Counted from the first letter of the stretch, positions 24,291-37,775 are shown. The stretch: DNA of 64,000 nucleotides from Lanius collurio (GCA_020086605.1 JACBWW010000038.1:5312858-5376857); one strand, 5' to 3'. Translations and numbers: made by a program. Notes: generated by a model not told the origin, from the sequence alone.

Positions 24291-25739
24291 GTTGTTATTT
24301 ATGTCTGTGTGTCCTTCTGCAGCATCAGAATCTGTGCTGTACTTTTCTAGGCTGTGTGGTCAGATCCATGATGAGGTTGTCAGTTATAGGAGGCTTTCTC
24401 TTGCATACCCACCCTGGAATGAGGTCAGACCACAATAATTAGTGAGGAGAAAATGAAACAAAAGCCAAACAAAACCTGTTATGGGAACAAGTTCTCTGTG
24501 GACACCGCTAATGTGCTGAGCTGGTGACAGCATTGCCTGCTGTTCAGAGAGGCCCAAGAGAAGTGATCTCATCCGTATTGCTGCCTGGACTGCCCCCAGC
24601 ACCAAGACACAAGTGGGGAGTGATGGTGATGCAGTGGGATTCCCAGTCTCATTCTGCTTTCCCCACACAAACATTGTCAACAGACCATCACATGGGAGCT
24701 GCTTCTCTGTGGGTCAGACCCTTGCAGCTGTGGGTGTTGGGTGTAATATGCTATGGTGGAAGAGCTGGGACTTAGGGGTGCAACGGTTTGTCCATTGCCT
24801 GCCATGGTGACAAACAGGGACGAGGTAAGTCTGGGACTGGGGTTGCTCTGGCTCAGATTGGTTTAAGGTTTATTGCTTTGGACAGGAAAAAGGTGGGTTT
24901 TGCCGAGACTGGGCTGCAGGGGCCCCGGAGGCTGTCATGTCTGTGCTTCTGTGCTGGCACCTTCAGGATAGGAGGGAGATTTATTCAAAAATACCTTTTC
25001 CACTCCCCTGTTTGCACCATCACAAGTCCCGTTGCAGTTGTTCCCGGTGTGCAGGGGTGAGGCTGTGCCACTGCTGACTGCACATACAGGTGTGTTCACA
25101 CACATAAACCTGTGCACAGAGAAGCAGGAGAAAGTGACTGTGCTGTGGTGTCAGCCGGAGCTGGGAGCTGACAGTGTCCCTTCTGTGGGGACAGAGTCAC
25201 AGGTGACCATGGGCATGCTGGATCACCTCTGTTCCCTCCTGGCTGCTTGCACTAAATCCCTGCCACTTGCATCCGGCCAAGCATGGAGCAGGGGTGGGCT
25301 CAGACCCAGCCCACAACACAGGCAGCTGCCTGGTTTGAGGTGGCCAGTCCAGCAGCAACCCTGCTGCTGCAGGAGCTCATGAATGAACTGAGAGCACCCA
25401 GGATCAAGGGCTTCGAAGCCACACAGCCAGGCATGCTGAGCTCCCCTCTTTCAAGGGACGGCTGCAGGCTCCCTGCCACCATCTCTCCTCCCACAGTGAT
25501 GGTGGTTTTGGACTTCCCTGTCAGTCATTCCTGCTAATATCCTTCCACCTCTAGGCCGATCCTTGATTATGGAGTCTCCTCTTCCGATCTTTCTCCTCCG
25601 GTGCATGGAGGGGTTCGTCCATTGGGACCAGGGACCAAAGCCATGAACCCCATAGGGACCTGTGTCCTCCACAGTAAGCCAGAAGCAGCCAGGAGGGTGC
25701 TGAGCAGACACAAGGACGTGGAGGTTTTGTTTCTATGAA
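24291..25739. other. Intergenic, no gene seen
   Basis: Only short ORFs. Nothing here resembles a known exon or element. Confidence 0.4.
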
Positions 25740-25742
25740 TTT

Positions 25743-26226
25743 CTTTATTAGAAGTTACTACAAATGGCCACTACTAAAGCAAGTACGTCCTCATGTCCAC
25801 TGAGTTGCAGGCATACCTATATGCATTATTTGAGGTGCTGTCAGCACAACCCTTGCCAAACTGCTGCCCGTAGCAGGCAGGCAGGAAAAGCCTGTAGTCG
25901 CAGGTGATCCACATCACGGAGCCGTACAAACCCAGAGCTGCACCCGCCCGTATCCCTGTCGCACGGCTCAGCCAGTCGCTCCCGTTATTCCACCCTTCTG
26001 GCGCACACAAGGAGGCGTGACAAGCTTGGTTGTTCCTCAGGGATCCCGTTTCTCCCGTAAGATCCCTGCAGGCTGTTCCAGCGCCGTGTGCCAGGTCTCG
26101 GCTCTTCCTCATCTGTCCTGCTCCAGGAGCACCGGGGCTCTCGGGCTGAGCGCTACTGGGATGGACCGCATGTCCCAGGGACATCAAGGGACATGAGCGT
26201 GCCCGCAGCACCCCCAGGTGAGGCAC
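25743..26226 (-). CDS. Unrecognised Cys-containing ORF with a downstream poly(A) signal (possible terminal exon)
   Basis: A 150-codon minus-strand frame runs 26,226 to 25,774. I do not recognise the product. The last 90 residues look more protein-like than the rest: about six cysteines (for example QACHASLC, PACYGQQFGKGC, YRYACNS), aromatic residues and a short hydrophobic stretch (AALGLYGSVMW), ending RTYLL. A minus-strand AATAAA lies just after the stop (plus TTTATT at about 25,743-25,748), as expected for a terminal exon. The upstream half is rich in Pro, Ser and Gly and may be intron or UTR, so the true exon start may lie nearer 26,050. It could be the end of a small secreted protein gene, a retroviral remnant, or chance. 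Confidence 0.3.
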
Positions 26227-26434
26227 CTCGGTACCAGCAATTCCTGGTCGGTGTCAGCCCTGGGGTGGCAGCTGTCCCCGTGCCGCGGCTGCTTAACGGA
26301 CGAGGGATGGCCGGAGCAGGGATATTTTCCTGGTCCTGAGGCGTTTCTCCAGTAATGTTAAGCCTTCCCTTCCGACTCGAGGGGTCCTGCATTGTGCTTC
26401 TCCACCTTCCCTCAGGCCGCTGCCAGCTTGCTGG

Positions 26435-26492
26435 GGCCAGGATCGTTGTGGTTTCCTTGTGATGCCTCCCTCGAGGCCAGGATCGTTGTGGT
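26435..26492 (+). repeat. Direct repeat, two copies 40 bases apart
   Basis: 'ggccaggatcgttgtggt' occurs at 26,435 and 26,475. It is an exact 18-base direct repeat in a GC-rich stretch. Confidence 0.8.
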
Positions 26493-26593
26493 GATCGCTT
26501 TCCTTGCTGGTGCTGACATAGGTCCTTCCTGCCCCAGCTCTGCCCTTGTGTCCTCACGGGGCTCTTGTTTGCACAGGCAGTGCTGTGAAGGTG

Positions 26594-26650
26594 CAGCCAG
26601 GAGCCAGGAGCAGCCAGGAGCCAGGAGCAGCCAGGAGCCAGGAGCAGCCA
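26594..26650 (+). repeat. Short minisatellite, 18-base unit, about three copies
   Basis: 'agccaggagccaggagc' repeats head to tail about three times without visible change. It creates Leu/Ala/Trp-rich ORFs on the minus strand, which are artefacts of the repeat. Confidence 0.9.
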
Positions 26651-27990
26651 GCGCCCTGCCTGGGCGAAAGGCAAAAGTGCCTACCTCATCCAAGGAGTGT
26701 CAGGGACACAGGAGCTGCAGGCAGTGCCTAGTGAGTGCCCGAAGTGATGACCAAACAGCCCCACACCCAGCCATGGGTGGGAGAAGTCCAGCATAACCAT
26801 GACTGGCTGGATTGGGTCTGCTCCTGCTGCCTCTGCATGAATACGTGTGGGGCCAAACAATGCCGAAAGGGGCTCAGTGCCACAGCCCCTCAGACCAAAG
26901 CCCCACCCACGAGGTCAGTGCCTCAGGTTTGCGGGGGCAGGAGCTGGGAAGGGAGTTCAGGGAAGGTGAACCAAGAGCTGTCAGGGTCTGGCCCAGCTGC
27001 ACCCCTTTGCCAGCAGTTCTGTGTAGTGCTGGGGACAGCCCAGTGTTTGTGGGTACAGTCCCTGTGCACACAGCGGGGGTGAAATGCACCCTGCTTAGTA
27101 GGGGGGTTTAAGCAAGATGCCCTTCCCGGGCTGCCCCTCTGGGAGAGATGTGGCTCTCCTGGATGGAGAGGGGGACAGGCAACTCCTGAGGGTCTCTAGG
27201 GTGTGCTCCCAGGAGCTCGGACCGACTAGTGTCTGTCCTTTTTTTAGGTACAGAGGGGGCACCACTGCCTTGTGCTGCCTCCTCACCTGCACCCATAGCC
27301 TGTGGTCCCTCAGAGCATGGCTGCTTAGAAGAGCCAGGGTCACCCTCATCTCACTTCTGTTGTCAGGCATAGGACTGAGAGCGATCCTCCACACAGTGAG
27401 GAGCATGTGACATGTATTTAATTCCCAAAGGAAGAGGCCAGGGTTCTTGCTGGGAAGGGCTCCCTGTAGGGGACAGCCTGTGTGCCTCTTTGGTGAAAGA
27501 CAGACACCCTGGTTCCCGCTGATAGGCCCTCCAGCTACTGGACACTTTGGATTAGAGATGCTTCTGGTTCTCACAGCTCTGGCTGATGGATGCTCCAGCT
27601 GCTTACAGCTCAATATATTTGATGCTCTAAGTGATTTCAACTCCTGCATCTTCCAGCTCCAGCTCCAAATCATGGTTCTGCCTGCTCTGCCATTGAGGTA
27701 CAAGATGCTCTTGAGAACAGACCTCCTCCTCTTGTTACACCTTGGGTTAGAGATACTTGGGTTTCTCCTGAGTTTCAGGTCATTCCAGCTCCTGGAAATG
27801 ATATGTTGGTTACAGGCAATGGATGTTCCACTTCAGGATATTTGAAGCCCTGAGCTATTTGGGCTCCAAGCACACTCCAGAGAAGAGATGCTTCTACTGC
27901 TTCCAGAGGCAGAGTTTAAGTCTGGAGGGTGTTTTCAAACAGTCTGAGGGACTCCCAGAAATGGGAGACAGCCTGTCCCACAAAGCACAT
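26651..27990. other. Intergenic, no gene seen
   Basis: A 202-codon minus-strand open stretch (27,095-27,703) has no recognisable domain and no splice or poly(A) context. No gene called. Confidence 0.4.
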
Positions 27991-28450
27991 TGTTAAGGTT
28001 GCAAAACATCTCCAAGATGGAGTCCAACTATCAACCTAACACTGCCATGTTCATCACTAAACCACACCCTCAGGTGCCACATCTACACCTTTTTGTTAAC
28101 ACTTTCAGGGTTGGAGATTCCACCACCTCCCTGGGCAGTCTGTTCCAATGCCTGACCACCCTTTCCATGACAAAATTTCTCCTAATATGCAATCTTAAAC
28201 TCCCCTGGCACAACTTTAGGCCATTTCCTCTCATTTCCTCTCATCCTTGTTTACCTGGGAGAAGAGGCTGATCCCCACCTCTCTACAAACTCCTTCCAGG
28301 TAGTTGTAGAGAACAATAAGGTCTCTCCTTTTGTCCAGCTAAATGTCCCCAGCTCTGCACTGATCCCACAGGGACATGAGGTAATGCTGTGAGGCATGAC
28401 CCTGAGCATCAGATCAGGCACTCTCTGAAGCTCTTTTCTCTTCAAGGCTA
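27991..28450 (-). mobile_element. CR1 LINE fragment
   Basis: Read on the minus strand this matches the CR1 3' region: 'ttaaggttgcaaaacatctccaagatg', 'ccaactatcaacctaacactg', 'ccacctccctgggcagtctgttccaatgcc' and 'gacaaaatttctcctaat'. The extreme 3' end is missing or diverged. Boundaries are approximate. Confidence 0.85.
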
Positions 28451-31024
28451 ACGCAGTGTGACTGTTGATGTAGTGGATGGTGGTAAAAGCACAACTAATG
28501 CAAGCCCCTCCTGAAAGAGTCTTCCTACTTTTCCAGGGTGGTTCTCTACATTTCCAAGAAGCTCTTTCTCTGCTCCTTCATTGACAACAATGAAGAGCAG
28601 AGCAGTGGTGGTGCTGCCTGCCTGAAGTACCGGGAAGTGAACCACACCACCAGGTTTCACATCCCACGCTGTTGCTAATGGACAAACTCGGTACTATTCC
28701 TTTTCTTCCCTCAGGCCTGGCCCCTAAGCAGCTTTGCGCGTCAGGAATCTGCAGCGCGAGCCGGGAGAGCAGAGTGTTGGTCACTAGAGGGCACGAGGGA
28801 AGAAGGATGCTGAGAGCTCCACTTGCTTCTGTGCTTCACAGTCCAGCACATGAAGGAGGAACAGTCCTTCAGCACTGCCCTCCTGCTGCTGCTGTTTGTC
28901 TACAGGAAATTCCCCCATGACAGGACATTTCTGCTCTGGCACAAGACCATAGCAATTCAGCAGTGAGAAGGAAACACGTCAGTCGCTGGTACATACTAGA
29001 ACAGCCACGAATGGATGCAAAATCTGTGAGGGTACCTATCAAGGTGTCCTTGCCATTTGTTTGTATTTGGGACATTTCACAGAGGGTGCAGTGCTTGCCA
29101 CGGGGTGCTTCAACTCTCTCCCTGGGACTTGTTGTCTCAAAGAAATCAGAGAGCTGGGAAGAAAAACAGCTGCACACATAGAATAGAAGAAGCTGGTGTT
29201 AGCAGCTTAAAGAACTATTGTGTTCACCGAGAGGGAACAGAGCTCTTAGATATTTCCTAGGTATGTTAATTCTCAAGTAAGCCAAGCTTTGGCCTGAAAA
29301 GCAAGGTAGGGTCAAAACACCTGTAAAACAAAGCAGGATTGTGAAGGCTTATAGCTCTAAGCCTAAATTCAGGAGGCTGGAACATATCAGTGAAATATAG
29401 CTCACTCTGAGCATCAGAGAACCTGCTAGGAAACCTCCCACTCAAATAAAATGTGTAATGTTAACATCACAGTGATTTAACTGGTACTTCTCCGGGGCAC
29501 AGTCGAAGTCATTTGATATGGGAATGCTAAGCCTTACAGGGGAAAGGCTCATCATGTTATTTCCAGGGCTAATGAGGCAGACCAAATGATTCCTGAGAGG
29601 TTTGACACCAAGCTGGAAGTACTGTACTGTTCCACACCAGCCTGATCTGCAGCTCAGGAGAATTCCTGGTGAGCATCATATTGAGCAACATTAAAATCAA
29701 CCTCTACATCCCTTCCTTGAGGTTCATCACCTCAAGTCTTTCAGTAGCAATTACTCATACAAGATGTGTTTTCTTCTCCTCCCTGTAATAAATTTTATGA
29801 TGTTTTTCAACACTGCCCCCCACTGCTGAGGTGGAAGTGCAGAGCCTCATTCAACTCTAAACAAAGAAGGGTTACAGCACAGCACCTCACCTTGGCTCGT
29901 GTGGCTGCTGCACAGATTCCACCTTTTGTTTTGGTTAATAGACAGCTTGTGGTGACCTTCTGCCAGATTTAATATTTAAACAGCACATGGAAGCTGCTTG
30001 GAAGCATTGTCTGATAAGGGGATACCTCACTTACGTGTGTGTAACTTCTCAGGGTTTATGTGTTGTGAACTGACCAAAGGTCAGCTGCGTGTTGTGGGTG
30101 TGCCTCACATCTGACCAAGCACAAAACACAAGTGGGAAAGGTTGAACTTCATGTTTAATCAGTTACTAACGTTAAGTAATCCTGTGATACACCACAGGTT
30201 TGCTGAAAGACAGATGAGGAAAAATTTATGAACACTTGTCATGCATTCTTATCTAACAATTAAGAACCTGGGGTAGGCACGGCCTTGGAGAGGATAAGAT
30301 AGAAAAAAAATTTATGAGGGTAGAATTTATTACTGAGTTTTGCACTCCTGAGGGCACAGGTTTTGAACCCTTCAGCAGTCCATGAACCCTGGATCCACCT
30401 GATCTCCTTGGGAGCCCTGCAGCAGCAAAGCCAATGAGATGTCACAGTGTGCAGTCTCCCTAATGGAATCTGTATAGGCTCTTATCTCTGAGGAATCATG
30501 TTCCTACAGTGCATTTCTTTTATTACTAGTTTCAGTGTGAATGGTTCTGTATTATCCTTATACAAGGCCATTAAGCATCTCAGCAGCTAGCAGAGTTGAT
30601 AACACAGTCCCTTCAGACTCACTTACACATGTGTCTAAGAGAGAAAACTTCCCAGTGAAATTAAATTACTCCTGGGCAGTTCCCGAAACTGCATAAAGAG
30701 AGGTTGAATTCCTTTCACTCAGTGTTTCAGACTCTAATGCAAGCATCAGCTGGGGCTTTCCTTCAGACAGTCTGCTCCATGCCTGAAGACAGGAACAACT
30801 GTGAATTGAACTCAGAAGCAATCGCAAGGGTACCTGTGCTCACAGATAAAAAACCCAAATCATATTGGCTCTTAACAGTAGAGCAAATATCTGTGCAAAC
30901 AACCACAGTTTTTCATCTCCTTTTTTTTGTTTTTGGTTGGTTGGCTTAAGCATGAGCACCAGTCATGCTGAGAGCAACAGCACCTCTCTCTGCATCTTGT
31001 GCAAGTTCTCTGTTCTTTCCTAAC
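28451..31024. other. Intergenic, no gene seen
   Basis: Sequence moves from GC-rich to AT-rich. Short ORFs only, with no exon or element I can support. Confidence 0.4.
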
Positions 31025-31900
31025 TCATAGAATAATATCCTGAGTTGTAAGGGAGCCAAGAAGGATCATAAAGTCCAACTCCTCACCTGGCAGAGGACAG
31101 CCACAAGAACCACACCATGTACCTAAGAGTGTTGTCCAAAATCTTCTTGAACTCTTGTCAGGCTTGGAGCTGTGACCTGGGGAATGTGTTCCAGTGCCCA
31201 ACCACCCTCTGGGTGAAGAAACTTTCTTCTAATATCCAACCTAAATCTCCCCTGACACAACCTCAGGCCATTCCCTGGGGTCCTATCACTGTCATCACAG
31301 AGCATATTTCAGTGCTTGCCCTTCCTCTTCCCCAAGGAAGCTGTAACTGCAATGAGGTCTCCCCTCTCTCTCCTCCAGGCTGAACAAGCCAAATTACCTC
31401 AGCCACTCCTGGTATGGCTGCCCCTCTAGAACATTCCCCATCGTTGTTGCCCTCCCCTTTGGACCCTCTCTAATGGCTTAATGTCTTTTTCATATTGTGG
31501 CACCCAGAACTGCCCCCAGCACTCGAGGTGAGGCTGCCCCAGTGCAGAGCAGAGCGGGACAATCCCCTCCCTTGCCCGGCTGGTGATGCTGTGCCTGATG
31601 CTCCCAGGACACAGCAGGCCCTCCTGGCTGCCAGGGCACTGCTGGCTCACATTCAGCTTTCCCCCAGCCAGGACCCCCAGGTCCCTTTGCACAGTGCTGC
31701 TCTCCAGCCTCTCATTCCCCAGTCTGTCCATACATCCAGGGGTTTCCCAGTCCCAGGTGGAAAATACAGCACTTGCCTTTGTTTAGACTTCATGTGGTTG
31801 GTGATTTCCCAGCTCTCTGGCATGTCAAGGTCTCTCTTGCAGGGCCTCTGCCTTCAAGGGAGTCAACAACTCCTCCCAATGTAGTAACTTACATAGTACA
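31025..31900 (-). mobile_element. CR1 LINE fragment, longest copy in the window
   Basis: About 870 bp on the minus strand, opening with the CR1 3' end ('ctcatagaataatatcctgag') and continuing through 'cagtgcccaaccaccctctggg', 'tcctccaggctgaacaagcc' and the Pro/Leu-rich region around 31,500-31,750 that corresponds to the end of CR1 ORF2. The minus-strand ORF at 31,426-31,731 is a decayed part of that reverse-transcriptase-bearing ORF. It is 5'-truncated and inactive. Confidence 0.85.
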
Positions 31901-32879
31901 CCATGGAGTCCTGCATCCAAGCCTCCTGAGAATAGCCCAGATATGATACTACAAGTTGTCTGCTGAGGTTTCCGGCCCAGGCTGCAGATAGGCTCCCTGG
32001 ATGAGATAACAGTATTTCTGCACCTATTTGGTCACATGCTCATCTTCTCAAATGCCACTGGGACTATGCAATGATTTTCACTAGCTGCTGTCATGCTTTA
32101 AAAGTCTCATATAAATACAGTAGAGGGTTAATTATCATAAAATCATTGATAAAGGAAAGAACAAGGTGTCAGGAGCATGGTTCATGAACAATAATATACT
32201 TACCTATCCCAAGTTACAGCCACCTAAAAAATCTGGCCCTGTGGTGATCATTACAGGACAGCTCTTACAGGCAGCCTTGATGTTTAATAATTAGTGATTA
32301 GTCTTGCTAAGCAAAAGAGAGGATAAAAAGCATTATTTTAACTGGAAACCATCCATAATATATACTTCACTGAGTCACCTGCCAAGGAGAAAGATTGTGA
32401 CTCCATGGGCTCGTGCATTTGTCAAAACTCTGGCAGAGCCATCACGTGGGATGGCGCCAACAGAACCAAATGAGTTCTTTCAGCACCCCCCAGAGTCAGC
32501 TCAACTTCATCTTTGAGGTTATTGGAAGCTACAACTGTCCTGGAAAGCAAAGCTCTATCAGGGAGCACACAGAGGTGGCATCTCTATCATTGATCCTGCT
32601 CCCAGTGTTAGCACAGCTCCTGGAAAGCTGTGGCTGATGCTGCCCAGTAACCTCAGCTGGGGACCAGTGCTCCCACCTTTTGTAACAAGGGCTGCCTCAG
32701 CTTTGGTTCCTTCCACAGCACCAATGACATGCGCACATACTGTCCTGTGAAAACCCTGCTCTGATGGGCTCAGAAAAGCCTCTGCATTTTTGCAGGTATT
32801 TGGAACTGAAGGAAAAACATACCCGCCTCCAGGACACTGGGAGAGAAGACATCACAGCCGGGTTGAGCCTTTTCTAACA
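31901..32879. other. Upstream flank of ABCG2, no gene seen
   Basis: No coding exon or element recognised. GC content rises towards the CpG-rich region at 32.9 kb. Confidence 0.4.
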
Positions 32880-33440
32880 TGCCGTGCTGGCATTCATCCC
32901 ACCCTGCCAGCCCCGTCCATGGCTGCAAGCCTCGGGCAGGTGGAGATGTTCTCCTTCACTCAGTGTCACCGCTACTGGCGTGGTTGGGTTGGGGCAGCTC
33001 CCGGTGAGGTCCTGCCCTTGCAGCTTACGACTTGTTCAGCTAAAGGGAGAAAAGGTGAAAGTTGTGGCTCGCCCTGCCCTCCCCGCCAAGCCCTGTGGCT
33101 TCCCCAGCGTGCAGAGAAGGGCGGAGACTCGCCGGGGTGACGGAGTGTAGGGAAGCCAGCTGCCAGCTCGCTCCGCAGCAGATGTGATGATCCGGGTGGC
33201 ACCGCCCTGCCCAGCGAGCTGAGCGAGCCGCCAGCCCAGGGCTCCTGCACACCACGCTCCTCCCTTCTCTGGATCCTGCATCCCTGCCCGCGCCTCTGCC
33301 ACCTCCTCAGCAGCCCTGCGGCGCTGACCCGGACCTGCTGCTGGTGAGTGCGTCGGTAGCAGCAGCTCTGCCCTTTTTCTGAGGCACGTTTAGCTCGGTG
33401 TAGTGGCTTGCTTCCTCGCCCGGGAACTGCTTACCGTGCC
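32880..33440 (+). promoter_or_regulatory. ABCG2: CpG-rich region and probable non-coding first exon of ABCG2
   Basis: GC content and CpG frequency rise sharply here against AT-rich flanks. A strong donor (ctg followed by gtgagt) is at 33,343/33,344. No ATG frame leading into the ABCG2 protein precedes it. Mammalian ABCG2 has a non-coding first exon with the ATG in exon 2, and here the ATG exon has an acceptor at 39,320-39,321, so a first exon must lie upstream. The start site is not defined; I see no TATA box in this region. Confidence 0.6.
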
Positions 33441-36400
33441 CTTGCCGCGGAATTACATTCAGCAGCTGTTTTTCTCCGACAGCCTAGGGAATGACAGCGA
33501 AACGCTCGCCTATCTTCTCCTAGCTTTTCAAGGGATCTTGTTGGGAAGGCAAGAAATCAGTGAAAATGTGCTTTATAAATGGCGGGGGGAGGGGGGGAGG
33601 GGAAGCTTCAAGGCTTAAATTAAAAAGAGTGAAAAGGGGGAAAATGAGAAAATTTTGCAGGAACTGCCATCCTTGGTGTTCCCTCATGCACATCCACATG
33701 CGTTCAAACGCCTGCATGTACAGTGTGCTGCTTGCTCGGTCCCCAGTTAACATACAGGGCTCTTTTCATGGAAGGTAGGTTACAAATCCCCGGTAAATCG
33801 GCTGGCAATTAACTTACAGATTGCCTGAATCGCATTATCCTTATTTACTCAAACACTTTTAATTTCCCACACGTGTTCCTGAGAAAGAGGAATGTATGGT
33901 CCTGGCCCCTTTGCATCCCCACAGAAATTTTCTGGTCAGTCTACATCCCTGGAAATAGCTAAAGAAGGAGGGAAGAAAAGGTATACTTACAACTTCCGTG
34001 AATTTTTATATATCCCAAGTCCAAAATGTATAAACAGTACTGTCGCAGCTTGCAGGTTGCAAGACTTAACTTTGTATCCATTAAAAAATGAGAAATAATA
34101 GCACACTTAGTTGTGGTTTTGCTGGAATGTTCAAGTATCCAGAAAAAAAGAAAAGAAAAAGACTGCTTTTAAAAAGGGTTTGGGGCAGCTTTCTTTAGAA
34201 AATTCTGCTGAAAGCTGCTTCTGTCTCTAAAATTCTTTCTTCTTAAGTAACTTCAATGTTTATTCTCTATAGAGATAAAATCTGTTGAGTAACTGCCTGG
34301 ATTTTAAAAAATGCACATCTGAATTATACGATCTGTAATTTTACTACCCCTTCTAAAGTACTGTTTTTTAGTATTATGTTTTTTTCTACTTGAAGTATAT
34401 ATGAAGTATATCTGGTGCCAAAAGGTTTGCAGGAAGACTGATGGGAATAAATGTTCCTTAACTTTTATATTGACAATATATCTTAAGGCACACAAATACC
34501 TTTCCTGAAACTGTTTGAAAGACTCCAGGTATGGTATTGTTGAGGTTTAAGCGGGTTTGAATCAATTGAACTTTGTAGCACATTTTGTTGTTCGATCGTT
34601 TTGTTCAATGTCCCTGTGTATATAGGAAAAATGAGACTTTGTACTTTACAAGTCTCAGAAGAATACTCAGAAAAGTGGTTGTACTGAGCCTTTCATTTTA
34701 TGTGCATTGAAACAGTGGGCAAACAGATTTCTTGGTTATTTTTAAGAAAGTAGTTTCATTTTGGCATTAATGAAAGGTTAAGCCTCTAGATCCAGTACTT
34801 TACCTCCAGACAAAATTTTCTGGGACTAAATATCTTTGAAGAAAAGGGTTTTCTATTAGGCTTGAGCTGAAATTATGCTGAAATCAGTGACAATAAAAAT
34901 ATTTTAGAACTATTTGGCAAACTAAAAATTATAAAATTTCCAGAGAGTTTATAAATTTTTATTTTTGATGATTCAAAGTGTGTTATAGCCAAGGTTGATA
35001 TGATAAGGATATGAAACACTTTATTAAGGTTAACAAATACTTCTGAATACAACAGGCAGTATATGTTGTCATTGAATCTCCTCCTCATTTCTGATCTAAA
35101 GTAAATATTTGTAAGCCATTGACAATGAAATCTCAGAAACTTCATTTAAAATTTTCATAGGAATTGATTCTATTAACATTTATAATGGTTGTTTCTTTGT
35201 CCTGCACAAGCTCTGACTTAAAATGTTTCATGGCTGTATATCATATTAAACTCAATTTCTTTAAACAATTATAATCTGCAGTATTTTAAAAATTCCATTT
35301 CTAAGGAGCAATTGCAAATAGCTGACAATTACCTTAGCTGTGAAGGAGCAGGACCCTTTGTTCCTCTGGTGAAGTTTATTGTTAGATCAGAAATGTCAAG
35401 GTTGATTTTCAAAATACCAAACCGATTATCCCACTACAACTCTTTACTCCATGGTGAAAAGGAGCCATCCAAAAGAGCAAAGCAAATCAAACGCCCAATT
35501 CTAGCATGTGAATATCATTTCTACTGTTAGCACTTCTTCTTCTCCCAGCACACTGTTAGCTGAGATCCACATTGCCACTCTCAGAGGCTTCCACAGATCA
35601 CCCAAGGCAACCCCATGGCTGACCCTATCTTGTGTTGGTGCCAGCCCTGCTCAGAGAGAGAAGCTGAGGTTTGGGACTTCCCCAAGCCCCTTCCCACCAG
35701 CATGTCCAGAGCCCTGTCATTCTGCCAGCCCAAGGAGGTGCTCTGGTGGAGACCTTGCAGAGGTTATGCCCCTGTGAGAAGAGAGCAGCCAACCCAGGTT
35801 TCACACAATGGAAATAACCACTCCAGCTTTAAGCGAATGAGTGTTCTGTAATTTCTTTCTGCAATAAATTCTAGCAGCTCTGAAAGTGTAAAATGCTGTT
35901 TTCAGTACTAATGTAACCTTTGAAATAGATTTTTTTTTTAACTGTGATAAATGGCATGTCCCCACCAATACACTTTTTTTCCTGAAGGGAGGAATAGAAC
36001 ACAGGTAAATCCACGTTCCAGGCATTTCCTACAGAACCCTACCCTGTCCCTGCAAGTGGCACAAGCACCCTGCAGCCAGCAAGGGCTGTGACAACTCACA
36101 CCAGGGGTCCAGTGAGACCTGAATCCAGCCTCTGCTCACAGCTGCCAGTAGTTAATGCTTTCCCAAGGGACAATAGCAAAGAACGTTGTTTTTCTCTGGC
36201 AATTTGGGCTATCAAGCCTTCCTGAACTGGAAGTTTCCTGCTGATGGCTGTATTAAATAGCCATTGAGGGACTTTTTGCTATGGGTATATGTAGTTCTTC
36301 CCATACTTGATTTATTTATATAGCTTCTACACACGCTTTGCAAGGATGTGTACAATCTCATCATAACTTGCTTGATAGATTAAATTTGACTATGGCAGAC

Positions 36401-37775
36401 TGTTCTTTGAAATGACACTGTGAAAACAGTTTATGATTCTCTGCTTACTGTCTACATGTCTAGTTCAGTCTGGAAGACTGAATTTCTTTAATTCCTAAAA
36501 AAAAAGATTGTTCTCTAAACAGCATTTCAGAAATTTCAGTGCAAGTGTTGAGCTAGGTTTTTATGCCAGTCTTTGGAAAAAAAAGACCAAAACCACAACA
36601 AAATCAAACGAAACAAACAAAAAAATGTAACCATTCTGTTGATAATGCCTGAGGTCAAACTCTACCTCATTTTTTTCTCATTTGCTTATAACGTTGCATC
36701 AGTAATACTGAAATATTAAACTGAGAAAAAATGTGATCAAGCAAAATACTGATCCAAATACCTTATATATGTAGTGATAAATCAAGGTCAGAGTCACACT
36801 GTCTCCTGACTTCTGCACTCACCCTTTCCTGCTTGGTTATCCAACAGCTCAAGGGGTTTTCTAATGCCTACCCTTGGTGTTGTCACTGTGGTTGAGTATT
36901 TAGTGCCTAGTTTGGCAAACAACTGCTCAGCACCTGGTGAGACTTTAAGTGACAAGTTCCCACTGCAGTTCTGAATACACATCTCTGAGTTACCAAAGCA
37001 TCCTTTCAAAAGGCAGTAATTGATGTCCAGGCAGATTAGCCCAGAACCTACAGCAAAAATAGCCTTAAAAAATTACCTGTCCTCCTCCAGGTAGGTAAAT
37101 CTTCTCTGGCACAAGTGAGAGTGTATGCAGTTTACCAGTAAAAGGCCTCTATATTTAAAATGTTGCACATTTGATTGATGTTCAACTTATTAAAAAAGCA
37201 TTCTAGCTCAAATTAAAGCTAGACCCATTATAATTACATTTCGAACACAGTTTCTTTGCACTGGGCCAAGATTACTGATCACTACAACATTAAGATCTTA
37301 TCTTTTAGTCAGTACAGAAGACTGCAGCTTTCTCAGAAAAGGCAATTTTGGGCTAGATTTGGGATAGCATCCCTGGGCGACAGATGAACCAGCCTTTATG
37401 TACAGATAGGCTGTTTGCTGAACATAGAACTTCCAGAGCTTTCACTGTGCTGATAGCCACAAAGGACAGCTCAAGCTGTCTGTCAAGCAGCCTTAGCAAA
37501 CAGACAAGATAAGGGCTTGGGTTTGGGTTTTTATGCAACCATATGAGCCTGTTAGATTAAATGGCTCTTTTTTTTTTTTTTGGCAAGGCTCCTTTTTACT
37601 AACGGCTCCCAAATTAATTCAGTATGTCTGAAACTGTCTCATAATTTGCCTCCTTTCTTCCTGTAAGCAGTGTAACTGTGCTGAATTGGGCGACTGGTCA
37701 CCCCAGAACTCCCAGCTGCTCATCTGCCCTCTCAATTCCCATGAACTATTTCATTCTTAACATTTCCCATAGAGA
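33441..37775. other. ABCG2: ABCG2 intron 1 (first part), nothing else seen
   Basis: AT-rich intronic sequence with short ORFs only. I see no exon or intact mobile element. Confidence 0.5.

Noticed and set aside
26412..26693. Leu/Trp-rich minus-strand ORF that resembles a signal-peptide repeat
   Set aside because: It is the translation of an 18-base minisatellite.
27095..27703. 202-codon minus-strand ORF
   Set aside because: No recognisable family, no splice or poly(A) support.
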